Origin: Blautia sp.
Lineage (GTDB): Bacteria > Bacillota > Clostridia > Lachnospirales > Lachnospiraceae
Reading direction: 5' to 3'
Length of the DNA: 64,000 nt
NCBI GenBank assembly: GCA_017515325.1
Contig: JAFWGA010000058.1
Span: 1 to 64,000 of the forward strand
Shown here: piece after piece, positions 33,736-42,652 of the stretch
Numbering within the stretch: the first letter of the stretch is position 1
Layout of the letters: the number at the start of each line of letters is the position of its first letter
Program-made: the position numbers and the translations under genes
Notes under the pieces: model-generated
Told to the model about the DNA's origin: nothing
The model's database searches: none
The model's input: the letters and a program-made list of their open reading frames with translations, nothing else

Positions 33736-36700
33736 ATGCATTCCATTCGAATCAGAATCACGGTAATTACCATCGTTGCAATCATCACGACTATTCTGTG
33801 CGTGTTTGCGGCGTCTTTTGCTACGCTTAGAGCGGAAAACAACCGGAACTCTGTGGAAAAGATGAGCCTGATTGGGCAGGATACAAAGAAGTCTATCGAG
33901 AAATATACAGAGAGTATTGAACATGCTATTGAGATGATCACCAATATTGCTTCGGATTCTCTGGACAGAGTGATTCTTGCCGAAAACGGAGCAATCGGAT
34001 CGAATGAGAGGCCGGCCGAACGTGATCCTGAGCAAAAAGCACGGCTGGATACTTATCTTACAGGCTACTGTGCCGGGATTCAGGAAATCTTTACCGGTAT
34101 CGCAAGCCATACGCATGGAATCATTTCCTATTATTTCTGTATAAATCCGAAGATCAGCGGGACAGTCCACGGCTTTTTCTTTTCCAGAGTCGGCAAAACC
34201 GGCTTTGAAGAAAAGGAGCCCTTGGACGCGGCTCGGCTGGATCCTGATGATACAGCCCATAACACCTGGTATTATACTTCGATACAGCGTGGACGTCCCT
34301 CCTGGATAGGCCCCTATACCGCCCAATCTCTGGGAGAGCTTTGGATTTGTTCCTATACTGTCCCACTGTATCGGTCAGGTACCTTGATTGGCGTGATCGG
34401 AATGGACATTCCTGTTGATATTCTGATCGATCAGGTTGATTCGATACGGGTCTATGATACAGGATTTGCCAGCCTGCTTGAAGAAAACCGTGTTCTTTAC
34501 CATCCGGAAAGAGAATTCGGGAGTGTGCTGGAGGCTTCCGATCTTCCCTTCAGCGAGGAGCTTTACAGGCAGGACAAGAGCGGAGACGAGCTGATCCGCT
34601 ATACAAAAAACGGAGAAGAGCGGCAGCTGTCCTTCTGTACCCTGACCAATGGCATGAAGCTGGTCATTGTTGCCCCCACAAGGGAAATCAATGCGGCATG
34701 GCTCCGGCTTGTCAATAACAACCTGTTGATCACAATGGCTATTATCATTGCTTTTGTTGTGATCATCATGCTGGTGATGCGGGCAATTACCCGCCCCTTG
34801 TTGCTGCTTACCGCAGCCTCCCAGAGACTGGCCGATGCAGATTACGATGTTGACCTGAACTATCAGAGACGGGACGAGGTTGGTACCCTGACCATCGCTT
34901 TCAAGAAGATGCGGGATCAGATCAGACAATATATTGATGACCTGAATCGTCAGCTTCTGACCGACAAACTGACGGGGCTGCCAAATGTCAGACATTTTTT
35001 CAGACTTGCGGCAGCCGAGAGAGAGCGCTTGCTTGAGCAGGGCAAACAGCCCGCTATGCTTTATTTTGATATTCTGGGAATGAAGCACTACAATCGGCAG
35101 TTCGGCTTTGAAGCGGGAGACCGGTTGATTTGTGAATTTGCAGGATTCCTTTCCCGGCATTTCGGCCGGCAGAATGTCTGCCGATACAGTGGGGATCATT
35201 TTGCGGCGGTAGCTGAGGAGCAGGGGCTGGAGGAAAGCCTGGAGGAGTTTTTCCGGGAATGCCAAAGCGCAGACAGCGGGAAGCCTATTCTTGTCAAAGC
35301 CGGAATCTATCCCTACAGACTGGAGGACGTTGACGTGAATGTTGCCTGTGACCGGGCAAAGCATGCCTGCGACCAGAACAAGTCGCTTTTGGCTTCCGGT
35401 TATTCCTGGTTTGACAATAATATGTTAAAGCAAGGAGAGCTGTATCGCTATATCTACAATAATCTGGATCGGGCTTTGTCTGAGGGCTGGATTAAGGTGT
35501 ATTACCAGCCGATTATCCGGGCCGCGGATGGCAAGGTTTGTGACGAAGAAGCTCTGTCCCGCTGGATCGACCCTGTCATGGGCTTCATTTCCCCAGCCGA
35601 TTTTATCTATGTGTTAGAGGATTGCAGACTGATTTACAGACTGGATCTGTATGTGCTGGAGCAGGTTCTGGAAAAGATGAAACAACAGGCTGAGGCAGGT
35701 TATTATGTCGTGCCCCAGTCCGTCAATCTATCCCGTTCCGATTTTGATGCCTGTGATATCGTGGAAGAAATCAGAAAGCGGGTGGATGACGCTGGAATGG
35801 ATCGTTCTCTGATCACCATCGAAATTACGGAAAGTGTAATCGGCAGTGACTTTGACTTCATGAAAAAACAGGTTGACCGCTTCCGGAGTCTTGGCTTCCC
35901 GGTGTGGATGGATGATTTTGGGAGCGGATATTCTTCCCTGGACGTGCTCCAGCAAATCCATTTTGATCTGATCAAGTTTGATATGAAGTTTATGGAACAC
36001 TTTGATGAAGGGGACGAAAGCAAGATCATTCTGACAGAGCTGATGAAGATGGCCTTCGGTCTCGGAATGGAAACCGTGTGCGAGGGGGTGGAGCAGGAGA
36101 ACCAGGTGGATTTCCTGCGTGAAATCGGCTGTACGAGGATTCAGGGATACTATTATGGCAAACCCCTTCCCTTCGAAGGAATTCTTACTCTGCTTGAAAA
36201 AGGGTTGCCCTTGGAATTTGAAAACCCGGCGGAGTCGGAATACTATGCTGTTACCGGCCGGATCAATCTTTATGATATGGCGGTACTTCTCGATGACAAT
36301 GATGAAAACCTGCGGCACTATTTTAATACCCTGCCTATGAGCATCCTGGAGGTCAATGGAAACAAGGTGAAATATTACCGCTGCAACAAATCATACCGTG
36401 ACTTTTTGCAGCGCACCTTAGGTGTTGACCTCAGAATAGAAGAAATGGATTATTTAGCCATGCCTGAGGGAATCGGAATAGCGTTTATGAATGCAGTGGT
36501 CCAGTGCAGCAGGGGCGGAAAACGAGTGTTGGTGGATGAAAGAGTCAATGAAGATACTACGATACATGCTTTCGTCCGACGAGTAGCGGTCAACCCGGTT
36601 TCCGGAACGGTGGCTGTTGCGGCAGCAGTTCTCGCAGTGGTCAAAGAGGGAGAGAATGCAGGGACCAATTATGCCCAGATTGCGAAGGCTCTGTCTGCGG

Positions 36701-37971
36701 ATTATGTGAATCTCTACTATGTAAATCTTAATACCGGGAAATTCACGGAATATAATCCCGATGCAGCCAGAGAGAATCTTACCTTAGAGCGCCATGGCGA
36801 GTATTTCTTTACCATTAGTCGCGAGGAGGCAAAACAAAAGATATACAAGGACGATCAGGAGTATTTTATCAGCGCTTTTCATCGGGAAAATATAGAGAAA
36901 AATCTTGACGAACAGGGGGCGTTTACCCTTACCTACCGTTTGCTGATCGAAGGGAAACCAACCTATGTCACGATGAAAGCCGTGCGTATGCCTGGAGATC
37001 GGTCGCACATCATTATCGGTGTCAGCAATGTGGACGCGCAGATGCGGCAGAAGGAAGTACTTGCCCGGATTCAGGCGGAGCGGGCTACCTATTCCAGGGT
37101 CAGCGCCCTCACACAGGATTACATTTGTATCTATACGGTTGATCCGGAAACCAATCAGTACACAGAGTACATTGCAACAGAGGACTACGCCGAGCTTTCC
37201 TTACCGAAGGAGGGAGATGATCTGTTTGCCCAGTCCCGTATAGAAAGCGTCCGCTATATTTATCCCGAAGACCTGAGGAAATTCCAGACTCTGTTTACCC
37301 GGGAAAACATACTGGGAGAAATCCAGAAGAATGGCATTTGTGCTTTTCGCTATCGGATGCTGCTGGATGGCGAGCCGACCTATGTCGGACTCAAAGCCGC
37401 TCTTGTGGAGGAAAATGACGGTCCCCAGCTTATCATCGGGATCAATAATGTTGATGCACAGGTCACGCGGGAAATGGAGTATGAATTGCAGTTGTCAGAG
37501 GCACGCAGTAAAGCAAATCTTGATATCCTTACCGGAGTGAAAAACAAGAATGCCTATGAACAGATGTCAGAGTCATTGTCACGGCAAATCGAATGGGGAC
37601 AGTCCGTAAGATATGCGATTGTGCTATGCCAGGTAAAGAACCTTGCCCTTGTAAACGAAAGCAAAGGCAGAGAAGCAGGGGATCAACTTATTCGTGAGGC
37701 CAGTACCCTTGTCTGCGAAACCTTTAAGCACAGTCCTGTTTTCCGAGTGACAGGAGACCAGTTTGCTGTCATTGCACAGGGCTATGACTTTGATTACGTG
37801 GATGTATTGTTAAAGAGCCTGAGAGCGACAATCCTGAGGGAAGAGCTGCCTGTTTCCTGCGGAATGGCGAAATATGATGAAACGGAGGGAGTATCTGCCG
37901 TCTTTGCCCGCGCGGAAGGGATCTGCCGTGGAGAAAACAATATTGATGATACTATAGGATGCGCACAATGA
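33736..37971 (+). CDS. dCache-HAMP-GGDEF-EAL-PAS3-GGDEF phosphodiesterase
   Basis: About 1,411 aa. ATG 33736 is 8 nt behind GAGGAG (ATG 33730 is only 2 nt away). Transmembrane helix 5-28; outside double-Cache sensor about 35-325 (LDTYLTGYCAGIQEIF, YYTSIQRGRPSWIGPYT, IGVIGMDIPVDILIDQ); helix 331-351; HAMP 351-405; GGDEF 408-555 degenerate (SGDHF); EAL 565-821 complete (EEALSRW, SVNLS, EITES, MDDFG, IKFD, CEGVE, QGYYY); PAS-like 841-971; two PAS-like repeats 975-1103 and 1116-1245; second GGDEF 1261-1404 degenerate (TGDQF). Both GGDEF sites are altered, so a pure phosphodiesterase is expected. From the GGDEF domain onward the order parallels the protein at 4044-9713, including nearly identical stretches around EITES and MDDFGSGYSSLDVLQ. 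Confidence 0.9.
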   Translation: MHSIRIRITVITIVAIITTILCVFAASFATLRAENNRNSVEKMSLIGQDTKKSIEKYTESIEHAIEMITNIASDSLDRVILAENGAIGSNERPAERDPEQKARLDTYLTGYCAGIQEIFTGIASHTHGIISYYFCINPKISGTVHGFFFSRVGKTGFEEKEPLDAARLDPDDTAHNTWYYTSIQRGRPSWIGPYTAQSLGELWICSYTVPLYRSGTLIGVIGMDIPVDILIDQVDSIRVYDTGFASLLEENRVLYHPEREFGSVLEASDLPFSEELYRQDKSGDELIRYTKNGEERQLSFCTLTNGMKLVIVAPTREINAAWLRLVNNNLLITMAIIIAFVVIIMLVMRAITRPLLLLTAASQRLADADYDVDLNYQRRDEVGTLTIAFKKMRDQIRQYIDDLNRQLLTDKLTGLPNVRHFFRLAAAERERLLEQGKQPAMLYFDILGMKHYNRQFGFEAGDRLICEFAGFLSRHFGRQNVCRYSGDHFAAVAEEQGLEESLEEFFRECQSADSGKPILVKAGIYPYRLEDVDVNVACDRAKHACDQNKSLLASGYSWFDNNMLKQGELYRYIYNNLDRALSEGWIKVYYQPIIRAADGKVCDEEALSRWIDPVMGFISPADFIYVLEDCRLIYRLDLYVLEQVLEKMKQQAEAGYYVVPQSVNLSRSDFDACDIVEEIRKRVDDAGMDRSLITIEITESVIGSDFDFMKKQVDRFRSLGFPVWMDDFGSGYSSLDVLQQIHFDLIKFDMKFMEHFDEGDESKIILTELMKMAFGLGMETVCEGVEQENQVDFLREIGCTRIQGYYYGKPLPFEGILTLLEKGLPLEFENPAESEYYAVTGRINLYDMAVLLDDNDENLRHYFNTLPMSILEVNGNKVKYYRCNKSYRDFLQRTLGVDLRIEEMDYLAMPEGIGIAFMNAVVQCSRGGKRVLVDERVNEDTTIHAFVRRVAVNPVSGTVAVAAAVLAVVKEGENAGTNYAQIAKALSADYVNLYYVNLNTGKFTEYNPDAARENLTLERHGEYFFTISREEAKQKIYKDDQEYFISAFHRENIEKNLDEQGAFTLTYRLLIEGKPTYVTMKAVRMPGDRSHIIIGVSNVDAQMRQKEVLARIQAERATYSRVSALTQDYICIYTVDPETNQYTEYIATEDYAELSLPKEGDDLFAQSRIESVRYIYPEDLRKFQTLFTRENILGEIQKNGICAFRYRMLLDGEPTYVGLKAALVEENDGPQLIIGINNVDAQVTREMEYELQLSEARSKANLDILTGVKNKNAYEQMSESLSRQIEWGQSVRYAIVLCQVKNLALVNESKGREAGDQLIREASTLVCETFKHSPVFRVTGDQFAVIAQGYDFDYVDVLLKSLRATILREELPVSCGMAKYDETEGVSAVFARAEGICRGENNIDDTIGCAQ

Positions 37972-37995
37972 TTTATCAAAAGAAAGGGGAATATC

Positions 37996-38508
37996 ATGGA
38001 ATTCAGAGAAGTCATCAAAGCCCGTTACTCATGCAAGAAATATTCAGGCCGTCAGGTTGAGCCAGAGAAACTGACAGCTATTCTCGAAGCCGGCCGCCTT
38101 GCGCCTACCGCAAAGAATCTGCAGGAACAGCATATCTATGTTGTTCAGTCGTCAGAGCTTCTGGCCAGGATTGATTCCCTCACCCCATGCCGCTATGGCG
38201 CTCCGACTGTCCTGGTTGTCGCCTTTGACAGGAACAATGTCTTTACCTATCCGGGTGGAAAGAGGGATTCCGGGGTTGAGGACGCAACCATCGTAGCCAC
38301 GCATATGATTCTGGCAGCCGCAGATGAAGGAATAGACAGCTGCTGGCTCAACTTCCTTGACCCGGAAAAGGTGGCCGAAGCCCTTGGCTTACCGGAGAAT
38401 GAAGAGGTTTTAATGCTCCTGGATCTGGGATATGCCGCAGAAGGCGCCGGCCCGCTTGCCAATCATGCAAGCAGAAAGGAATTAAGCCAGACGGTCAGCT
38501 ATCTGTAA
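37996..38508 (+). CDS. nitroreductase-family flavoprotein
   Basis: 170 aa, a compact member of the family. Begins MEFREVIKARYSCKKYSG, the FMN-contacting R-x-S-x-RKY-type start, then LEAGRLAPTAKNLQEQHIYVV, GAPTVLVVAFD, DATIVATHMILAAADEGIDSCW and LDLGYAAEG. These enzymes reduce nitro-aromatics, quinones or similar electron acceptors with NAD(P)H. AAAGGGG precedes the start, 24 nt after the signalling gene. The physiological substrate cannot be told from sequence. Confidence 0.88.
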   Translation: MEFREVIKARYSCKKYSGRQVEPEKLTAILEAGRLAPTAKNLQEQHIYVVQSSELLARIDSLTPCRYGAPTVLVVAFDRNNVFTYPGGKRDSGVEDATIVATHMILAAADEGIDSCWLNFLDPEKVAEALGLPENEEVLMLLDLGYAAEGAGPLANHASRKELSQTVSYL

Positions 38509-38509
38509 G

Positions 38510-39070
38510 GAGAAAGGCGTATCTGCGGCAGCGGCATTCAGCGCTGTTCGCAAGATCGAGGATATCGGCCTGCTGCCCGGTCGGAGCATTGCTTCAGCCA
38601 TTACGGCTTTTATCGCGCAAAACAAAGGCGCGAAGGACGACAAGCGCGTGGACCAGGGCTGCAATCGAGGGCTGAGCCTGGAATTCGCTGTGGGTCTGGC
38701 AATGTGCCTTGTGGTGCTTTTTCTGAGGCGTCCGCTCATGACGTTGTTTACAAAGGATAGCGATATCGTTGAAAACGGTGTGCGCTACTTCAACATCATC
38801 GGCTTCTGCTATTGGCTGCCCTGCCTTACCAACGGGCTTCAGGGCTATTTTCGCGGCATCGGCCGCATGACCGTTACGCTGTTTGCGACATTGACACAGA
38901 TTTCTGTGCGCGTGCTGGCTACGGTATTGCTGGTGCCTGTTATGATGATTCCAGGGGTCGGTCTGGCCTGTGTGCTGGGCTGGTGTGCCATGCTGAGCTG
39001 GGAGGCGCCATTGCAGCGGTATCTGAGAAAAAGTACTCTCCGGAAGCGCATCGATGAAACAGAAAATTAA
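38510..39070 (+). pseudogene. C-terminal fragment of a MATE-family exporter
   Basis: A frame of about 185 codons reads GVSAAAAFSAVRKIEDIGLL, SIASAITAFIAQNKGAKDD, FLRRPLMTLFTKDSD, VRYFNIIGFCYWLPCLTNG, QGYFRGIGRMTVTLF. This is the second half of MATE multidrug exporters (about 450 aa). It has no start codon of its own: the frame begins inside the end of the nitroreductase gene, one base out of phase. The first six to seven helices are missing, so the gene was truncated by fusion to the nitroreductase. Confidence 0.8.
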
Positions 39071-39163
39071 GAAGTGTTCTGCTGTTGATGCATAAAATGT
39101 TTGTTTAGAATATAATAAACAGACAAATAAGCTAATTCACAAGAAAAAAACTTAAAATAATGC

Positions 39164-39192
39164 TTGACAAATAAAATATATTGTGATATAGT
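39164..39192 (+). promoter_or_regulatory. strong sigma-A promoter of the alpha-hydroxy-acid dehydrogenase leader
   Basis: TTGACA (39164-39169), a 17-bp AT-rich spacer, TATAGT (39187-39192). An inverted repeat TGTTTA-N8-TAAACA at 39102-39121 lies upstream and might be an operator. The leader that follows is about 285 nt. Confidence 0.92.
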
Positions 39193-39307
39193 AACATCAT
39201 CAAAAGAAAAGAAGAAAACAAACAAACAAATAAATCAAAGAAACGAGGTATAGTCCAATGCGCTAATAATGAAATACCCCGAAATAATTGAATAAAGGAG
39301 GTCAGAA

Positions 39308-39331
39308 ATGAGATTATTTGAACCGTTCTGA
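39308..39331 (+). CDS. leader peptide MRLFEPF
   Basis: A 7-codon ORF with an ideal ribosome binding site (AAAGGAGG, 6 nt before ATG). It ends at a TGA that directly touches the 5' arm of a strong terminator (39332-39374). A highly translatable mini-ORF placed immediately before a terminator is the layout of a transcription attenuator in which ribosome position decides folding. The peptide has no run of one amino acid, so stalling by amino-acid shortage is not obvious; stalling by a drug or by its own sequence is possible. The sensed signal is unknown. Confidence 0.6.
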   Translation: MRLFEPF

Positions 39332-39374
39332 AGGGCGTTCCAATGACGAGAAAGTTGGAACGCCCTGTTTTTTT
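39332..39374 (+). terminator. attenuator terminator in leader of hydroxy-acid dehydrogenase
   Basis: A perfect 12-bp stem (39332-39343 with 39355-39366), 11-nt loop, then GTTTTTTT. It stands about 110 nt before the start codon of the next gene, with the strong promoter upstream, so read-through must be controlled. Confidence 0.9.
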
Positions 39375-39377
39375 ATG

Positions 39378-39426
39378 GCAGGGGCGCCAAAAGGAAGATG
39401 TCTTCTGACGGTGACCGGCGCCCTGC
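39378..39426 (+). promoter_or_regulatory. second leader hairpin, downstream of the attenuator
   Basis: GCAGGGGCGCC (39378-39388) pairs with GGCGCCCTGC (39417-39426), one bulge, enclosing a 28-nt loop with AAAAGGAAGATG. A GCCGC...GCGGC-like element follows. With the terminator it forms a structured leader. No known riboswitch class was recognised. Confidence 0.5.
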
Positions 39427-39483
39427 CGCGAGGTAGAGCTGCCGTAAGGAGACGTCGTAAGCCAAGAAAGAGAGGAATCTGTT

Positions 39484-40377
39484 ATGTCCGACATGATCGG
39501 CAATTCCAACAGGATTACAAGGCAGTATCTGGATTCACTGCTGATTGAGACCAGGTATATGAATTCTGCCGTCCCTGATTTAAAGATGGAGCTATATGGA
39601 AAGGTATTTGAATCTCCCATCATGACAGCGGCTTTATCACATCTGGATCATTTCATGTATGAGGGGGCGACATCACAGTATGCGGAGGGAACGGCCAAGG
39701 CAGGCGCCATCCTCTGGCTGGGAATGGCGGAAAAGAAGGAAGTTGAGTTGTGTGCTTCCACCGGAGCAGACATGGTAGAGATTATCAAGCCATACTCTGA
39801 CAGATCCCTGATCAGCCAGAAAATCAGGCATGCCGAAAAGCTGGGGCTTTTTGCGGTGGGGATTGATATTGATCATGCCTTTGCTGAGGATGGCACACTC
39901 GATCATGTCGATGGATATGAGATGGCACCTATTACGACAGAGGAATTGTCCGGAATCTGCTCCTCGACGAAGCTCCCGGTTATCGTGAAGGGGGTTCTCA
40001 GTCTTTATGATGCCAAAGAGGCTGTAAAGGCCGGCGCAAAGGGAATTGTCCTGTCTCATCACAACAATCGGATAGAGTACGCGATTCCACCCTTGAAGCT
40101 TCTTCCTGTCATCCGTAAGGAGATTCCTGAAGACATCCCGATTTTTGTGGATTGTGAGATACGGACTGGCATGGATGCCTTCAAAGCGATTGCTCTTGGG
40201 GCTACGGCAGTGTGTATAGGAAGACCGCTCATGACTGCCATCAAAAAGGACGGCGCTGAAGGCGCTGCAGCTTATCTGATGAAGGCAAATGATGAGCTGA
40301 GAAAGGTGATGGCCTACACGGGATGCCGGGATCTTTCCCATATCGATGCGAGTCTGATCCTGAGTAATGGGTTGTGA
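39484..40377 (+). CDS. FMN-dependent alpha-hydroxy-acid dehydrogenase (LldD-like)
   Basis: 297 aa. GAGAGG lies 8 nt before ATG 39484. A TIM barrel of the lactate/glycolate oxidase family: SPIMTAALSHLDHFM, YAEGTAKAGAILWLG, KLPVIVKGVLSLYDAKEAVK, AKGIVLSHHNNR, DIPIFVDCEIRTGMDAFKAI, ALGATAVCIGRP. The conserved Lys of the VKGV strand and the FMN-phosphate loop (DCEIRTG, IGRP) are present. The usual SNHGGR active-site signature reads SHHNNR, keeping the His. It is shorter than the 340-380 aa of typical members, mainly at the N-terminus. The substrate is a 2-hydroxy acid, not further definable. Confidence 0.8.
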   Translation: MSDMIGNSNRITRQYLDSLLIETRYMNSAVPDLKMELYGKVFESPIMTAALSHLDHFMYEGATSQYAEGTAKAGAILWLGMAEKKEVELCASTGADMVEIIKPYSDRSLISQKIRHAEKLGLFAVGIDIDHAFAEDGTLDHVDGYEMAPITTEELSGICSSTKLPVIVKGVLSLYDAKEAVKAGAKGIVLSHHNNRIEYAIPPLKLLPVIRKEIPEDIPIFVDCEIRTGMDAFKAIALGATAVCIGRPLMTAIKKDGAEGAAAYLMKANDELRKVMAYTGCRDLSHIDASLILSNGL

Positions 40378-40384
40378 ATGTGAA

Positions 40385-40432
40385 AAAAGCCTGACTGAAC
40401 AGTTGCCATTGTTCAGCCAGGCTTTTGTTTTC
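40385..40432 (+). terminator. terminator of hydroxy-acid dehydrogenase gene
   Basis: AAAAGCCTGACTGAACA pairs with TGTTCAGCCAGGCTTTT with one mismatch zone, followed by GTTTTC. Confidence 0.9.
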
Positions 40433-40537
40433 TGGCGCTATTTTTGATCATTTGGTGATTCATTTCTCATTTCTTTTCTTCCCCCCATCTGTAAAACAGC
40501 AGTATCATGCCCCCGCCTTTTATAGGCATACGAAGCG

Positions 40538-40705
40538 ACGGTGGAATCATATATCGACATCGCGGCGGAGAATCCGGATATCGGCATCGCTCCTCTTCCC
40601 GTGTTTGAAAAGCCGGCTACCATCGGCTGGGCAGCCTGCTGTGAGATGTCAGCCTCTACCGAGCATCCCCAGGAGGTATTTGACTTCTTCCGCCTATCTT
40701 TATAA
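40538..40705 (+). pseudogene. C-terminal fragment of a family-1 sugar-binding protein
   Basis: About 55 codons: TVESYIDIAAENPDIGIAPL, FEKPATIGWAACCEMSAST, EHPQEVFDFFRL, then TAA. The phrase 'IGIAPLP...GW...ISA.S.HP.EA..FF' is the conserved late segment of extracellular sugar-binding proteins of ABC importers. No start, signal or N-domain remains. Confidence 0.6.
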
Positions 40706-40713
40706 TACGCTGA

Positions 40714-41385
40714 ATGCTGCACGGTGTGGGGCAGGTTCTGATGGATCTGGTGGAGCACCCGGATTATATGCATGCTCTGGCCAGGAAGCTGACGGACATC
40801 TTTCTGGATAAGGTGCGCCAGTATGAGGACCTGAATCTCTTTGAAGGATATCAGGATTCGGTGCACTGCACCAGTGCCTACAGCAGCCAATTGCCGGGAA
40901 AGGACTGTGACGGGGTTCATTTCCGGGCTAAGGATGTCTGGGGGAGAGGTGCAGCCCAGGTTTTCGTCTCCGTGTCCCCGGCTATGCGGGAGGAGTTTGA
41001 CATTCCCTATATGGCAGAGGCTATGGAGCCCTTTGGACTGGTATATTACGGATGCTGTGAACCCCTGCACAATCAGATCGACATTATCTCCCGGATTCCG
41101 CATCTAAGGAAGGTCACTGTGACGCCCTGGGCGGATTATGATCTGGCAGCCGAACAGATCGGGAAAAAATATGTTTATTCCGCCAAGGCATCTGCTGCAG
41201 CGGTAGCGCTGGATACCTTTAATGAGGATCAGGTTCGCGCTGAGCTGAGGAAGATAACCGACGCCTGCTGCCGCAACGGATGTCATTTTGAACTGGTGCT
41301 GAAGGATGTCAGCACGGTCTCCTATCATCCGGAGCATCTTCAGAGATGGGAAAAAATCGCAAGGGAATTCATCCCCGAGGATTGA
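40714..41385 (+). pseudogene. C-terminal part of a URO-D-like (corrinoid methyltransferase-type) protein
   Basis: 223 codons. Contains MDLVEHPDYMHALARKLTDI, FRAKDVWGRGAAQVFVSVSP, EPFGLVYYGCCEPLHNQIDI, HLRKVTVTPWADYDLAAEQI. These match the uroporphyrinogen-decarboxylase superfamily, here the branch near methyltransferases that act on methylated compounds and corrinoid proteins. Family members are 350-450 aa; roughly the first half is missing, and there is no ribosome binding site at ATG 40714. It follows the sugar-binding fragment by 8 nt, so a deletion joined two unrelated genes. Possibly translated but unlikely to be functional. Confidence 0.65.
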
Positions 41386-41485
41386 ATTTTCGTGGTGGTT
41401 TGTTATATTCTTATGGGGTCAGTAAAGATTTCGACCTGTGCGGTTATGGAAAGACTCAGCCTCTCGGCGGAAAGGGAGAATAAGC

Positions 41486-42607
41486 ATGGATTTCAGAAAG
41501 CTTGCGGAATATCTGGACACTTTACCAGAGGCAGGAGTTCCTTCCTGCGATATGGTGATTTATCAGGATCACAAACCCATTTTTCGACATATGGCGGGCT
41601 TCAGGGATGAGGAGCATACCCAGCCTTTGCGCGGGGATGAGACCTACTGCCTGTATTCCTGCTCCAAGCTGGTTACATCCTGTGCGGGGCTGCAGCTGGT
41701 GGAAAAGGGGCTGCTGCGGCTTGACGATCCGGTGAGTCTCTACCTGCCGGCTTATGAAAAGCTGACAGTCCGGTCGGAAAAAGGAGAGGTGCCGGCGAAG
41801 AACACGATGACGATCCGGCATCTGTTCAGTATGCAGAGCGGCCTGAATTATGAGCTGAAGGCTCCGGTCATTCTTGATCTGCTGGAACGCACTAAGGGAT
41901 ATGCCACCACGCGGGAGATTGCGGATGCGCTGGCTGCGCAGCCACTGGAGTTTGAACCGGGGACAGATTTTCTTTACAGCCTGAGTCATGATGTGCTTGG
42001 GGCTGTGGTTGAGGTGGTGAGCCGGAAAAGCTTTGGAGACTATCTGAAGGAGAATATTTTTGACCCGCTGGGACTTGGGACAATCGGTTTTCGGATGAAG
42101 GCTCCGGACAGACAATGTGCCCAATATCGCTGTCGGGAAGAAGATGGCAGGATAGTCCCCATTACAAAGGACGTCGCAGACCACCGGCTTAGTGAACGCC
42201 ATGAGAGCGGGGGAGCCGGCCTGATCAGCGATATCCGGGACTATATTACCTTTGCGGACGCCATGGCCTGCGGCGGTGTCGGAGAACAGGGGGCAGCCAT
42301 CCTGAAGCCGGAGACGATCCAGATCTGGAGTGCCAACCAGCTGGTGGGCAAGGCGAGAAAGAGCTTCGACGAATGGAACCGCCAGGGATATTCCTACGCA
42401 CTGGGGGTCAGAACCAGGGTGGATCTCAGCAAGGGAGGCAGCGGGGCGATCGGGGAATTCGGATGGGACGGCGCCGCCGGTTCCTGGACCATGGTTGATC
42501 CTGTGCTACATCTGAGCGCCTTCTACGCGATGCACGTCAAAAACTTTGGCTATTCTTATGACGTCATCCATCCTACCCTGCGGAAAATGATATACGAAGG
42601 GTTGTGA
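41486..42607 (+). CDS. serine hydrolase of the class C beta-lactamase / EstB family
   Basis: 373 aa. ATG 41486 follows AAAGGGAG. The nucleophile motif SxxK is SCSK at about residue 58 (YCLYSCSKLVTSCAGLQL). A second motif corresponds to Y-S-L in FLYSLSHDVLG instead of the common YSN. Other family marks: LEKGLLRLDDPVSLYLP-type helix, TIRHLFSMQSGLNYE, IFDPLGLGTIGFRM and a late HESGGAGLISDIRDY stretch. No signal peptide, so probably a cytoplasmic esterase or peptidase-like enzyme rather than a drug-inactivating lactamase. The substrate is unknown. Confidence 0.85.
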   Translation: MDFRKLAEYLDTLPEAGVPSCDMVIYQDHKPIFRHMAGFRDEEHTQPLRGDETYCLYSCSKLVTSCAGLQLVEKGLLRLDDPVSLYLPAYEKLTVRSEKGEVPAKNTMTIRHLFSMQSGLNYELKAPVILDLLERTKGYATTREIADALAAQPLEFEPGTDFLYSLSHDVLGAVVEVVSRKSFGDYLKENIFDPLGLGTIGFRMKAPDRQCAQYRCREEDGRIVPITKDVADHRLSERHESGGAGLISDIRDYITFADAMACGGVGEQGAAILKPETIQIWSANQLVGKARKSFDEWNRQGYSYALGVRTRVDLSKGGSGAIGEFGWDGAAGSWTMVDPVLHLSAFYAMHVKNFGYSYDVIHPTLRKMIYEGL

Positions 42608-42622
42608 TCCCTTTACTACTTG

Positions 42623-42652
42623 TTGACGGGGGGGCTGTCCGTATGGTAAGAT
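42623..42652 (+). promoter_or_regulatory. promoter of Na/Pi cotransporter gene with long leader
   Basis: TTGACG (42623-42628), an 18-bp G-rich spacer, TAAGAT (42647-42652). The leader from about 42660 to 42883 is about 220 nt. It contains GCCTGTTTCCACGTCAGGC (42692-42710) as a hairpin and a GCCGCC...GGGGGCGG pairing (42714-42731). No known riboswitch class was recognised there. Confidence 0.5.

Noticed and set aside
39383-39402. Shared GGCGCC-AAAGGAAGATG string between the leader at 39383 and the end of the polyferredoxin gene at 44841
   Set aside because: The second copy is coding sequence (RIFLSAP on the minus strand) and similarity ends after about 18 bases; too short to call a repeat.
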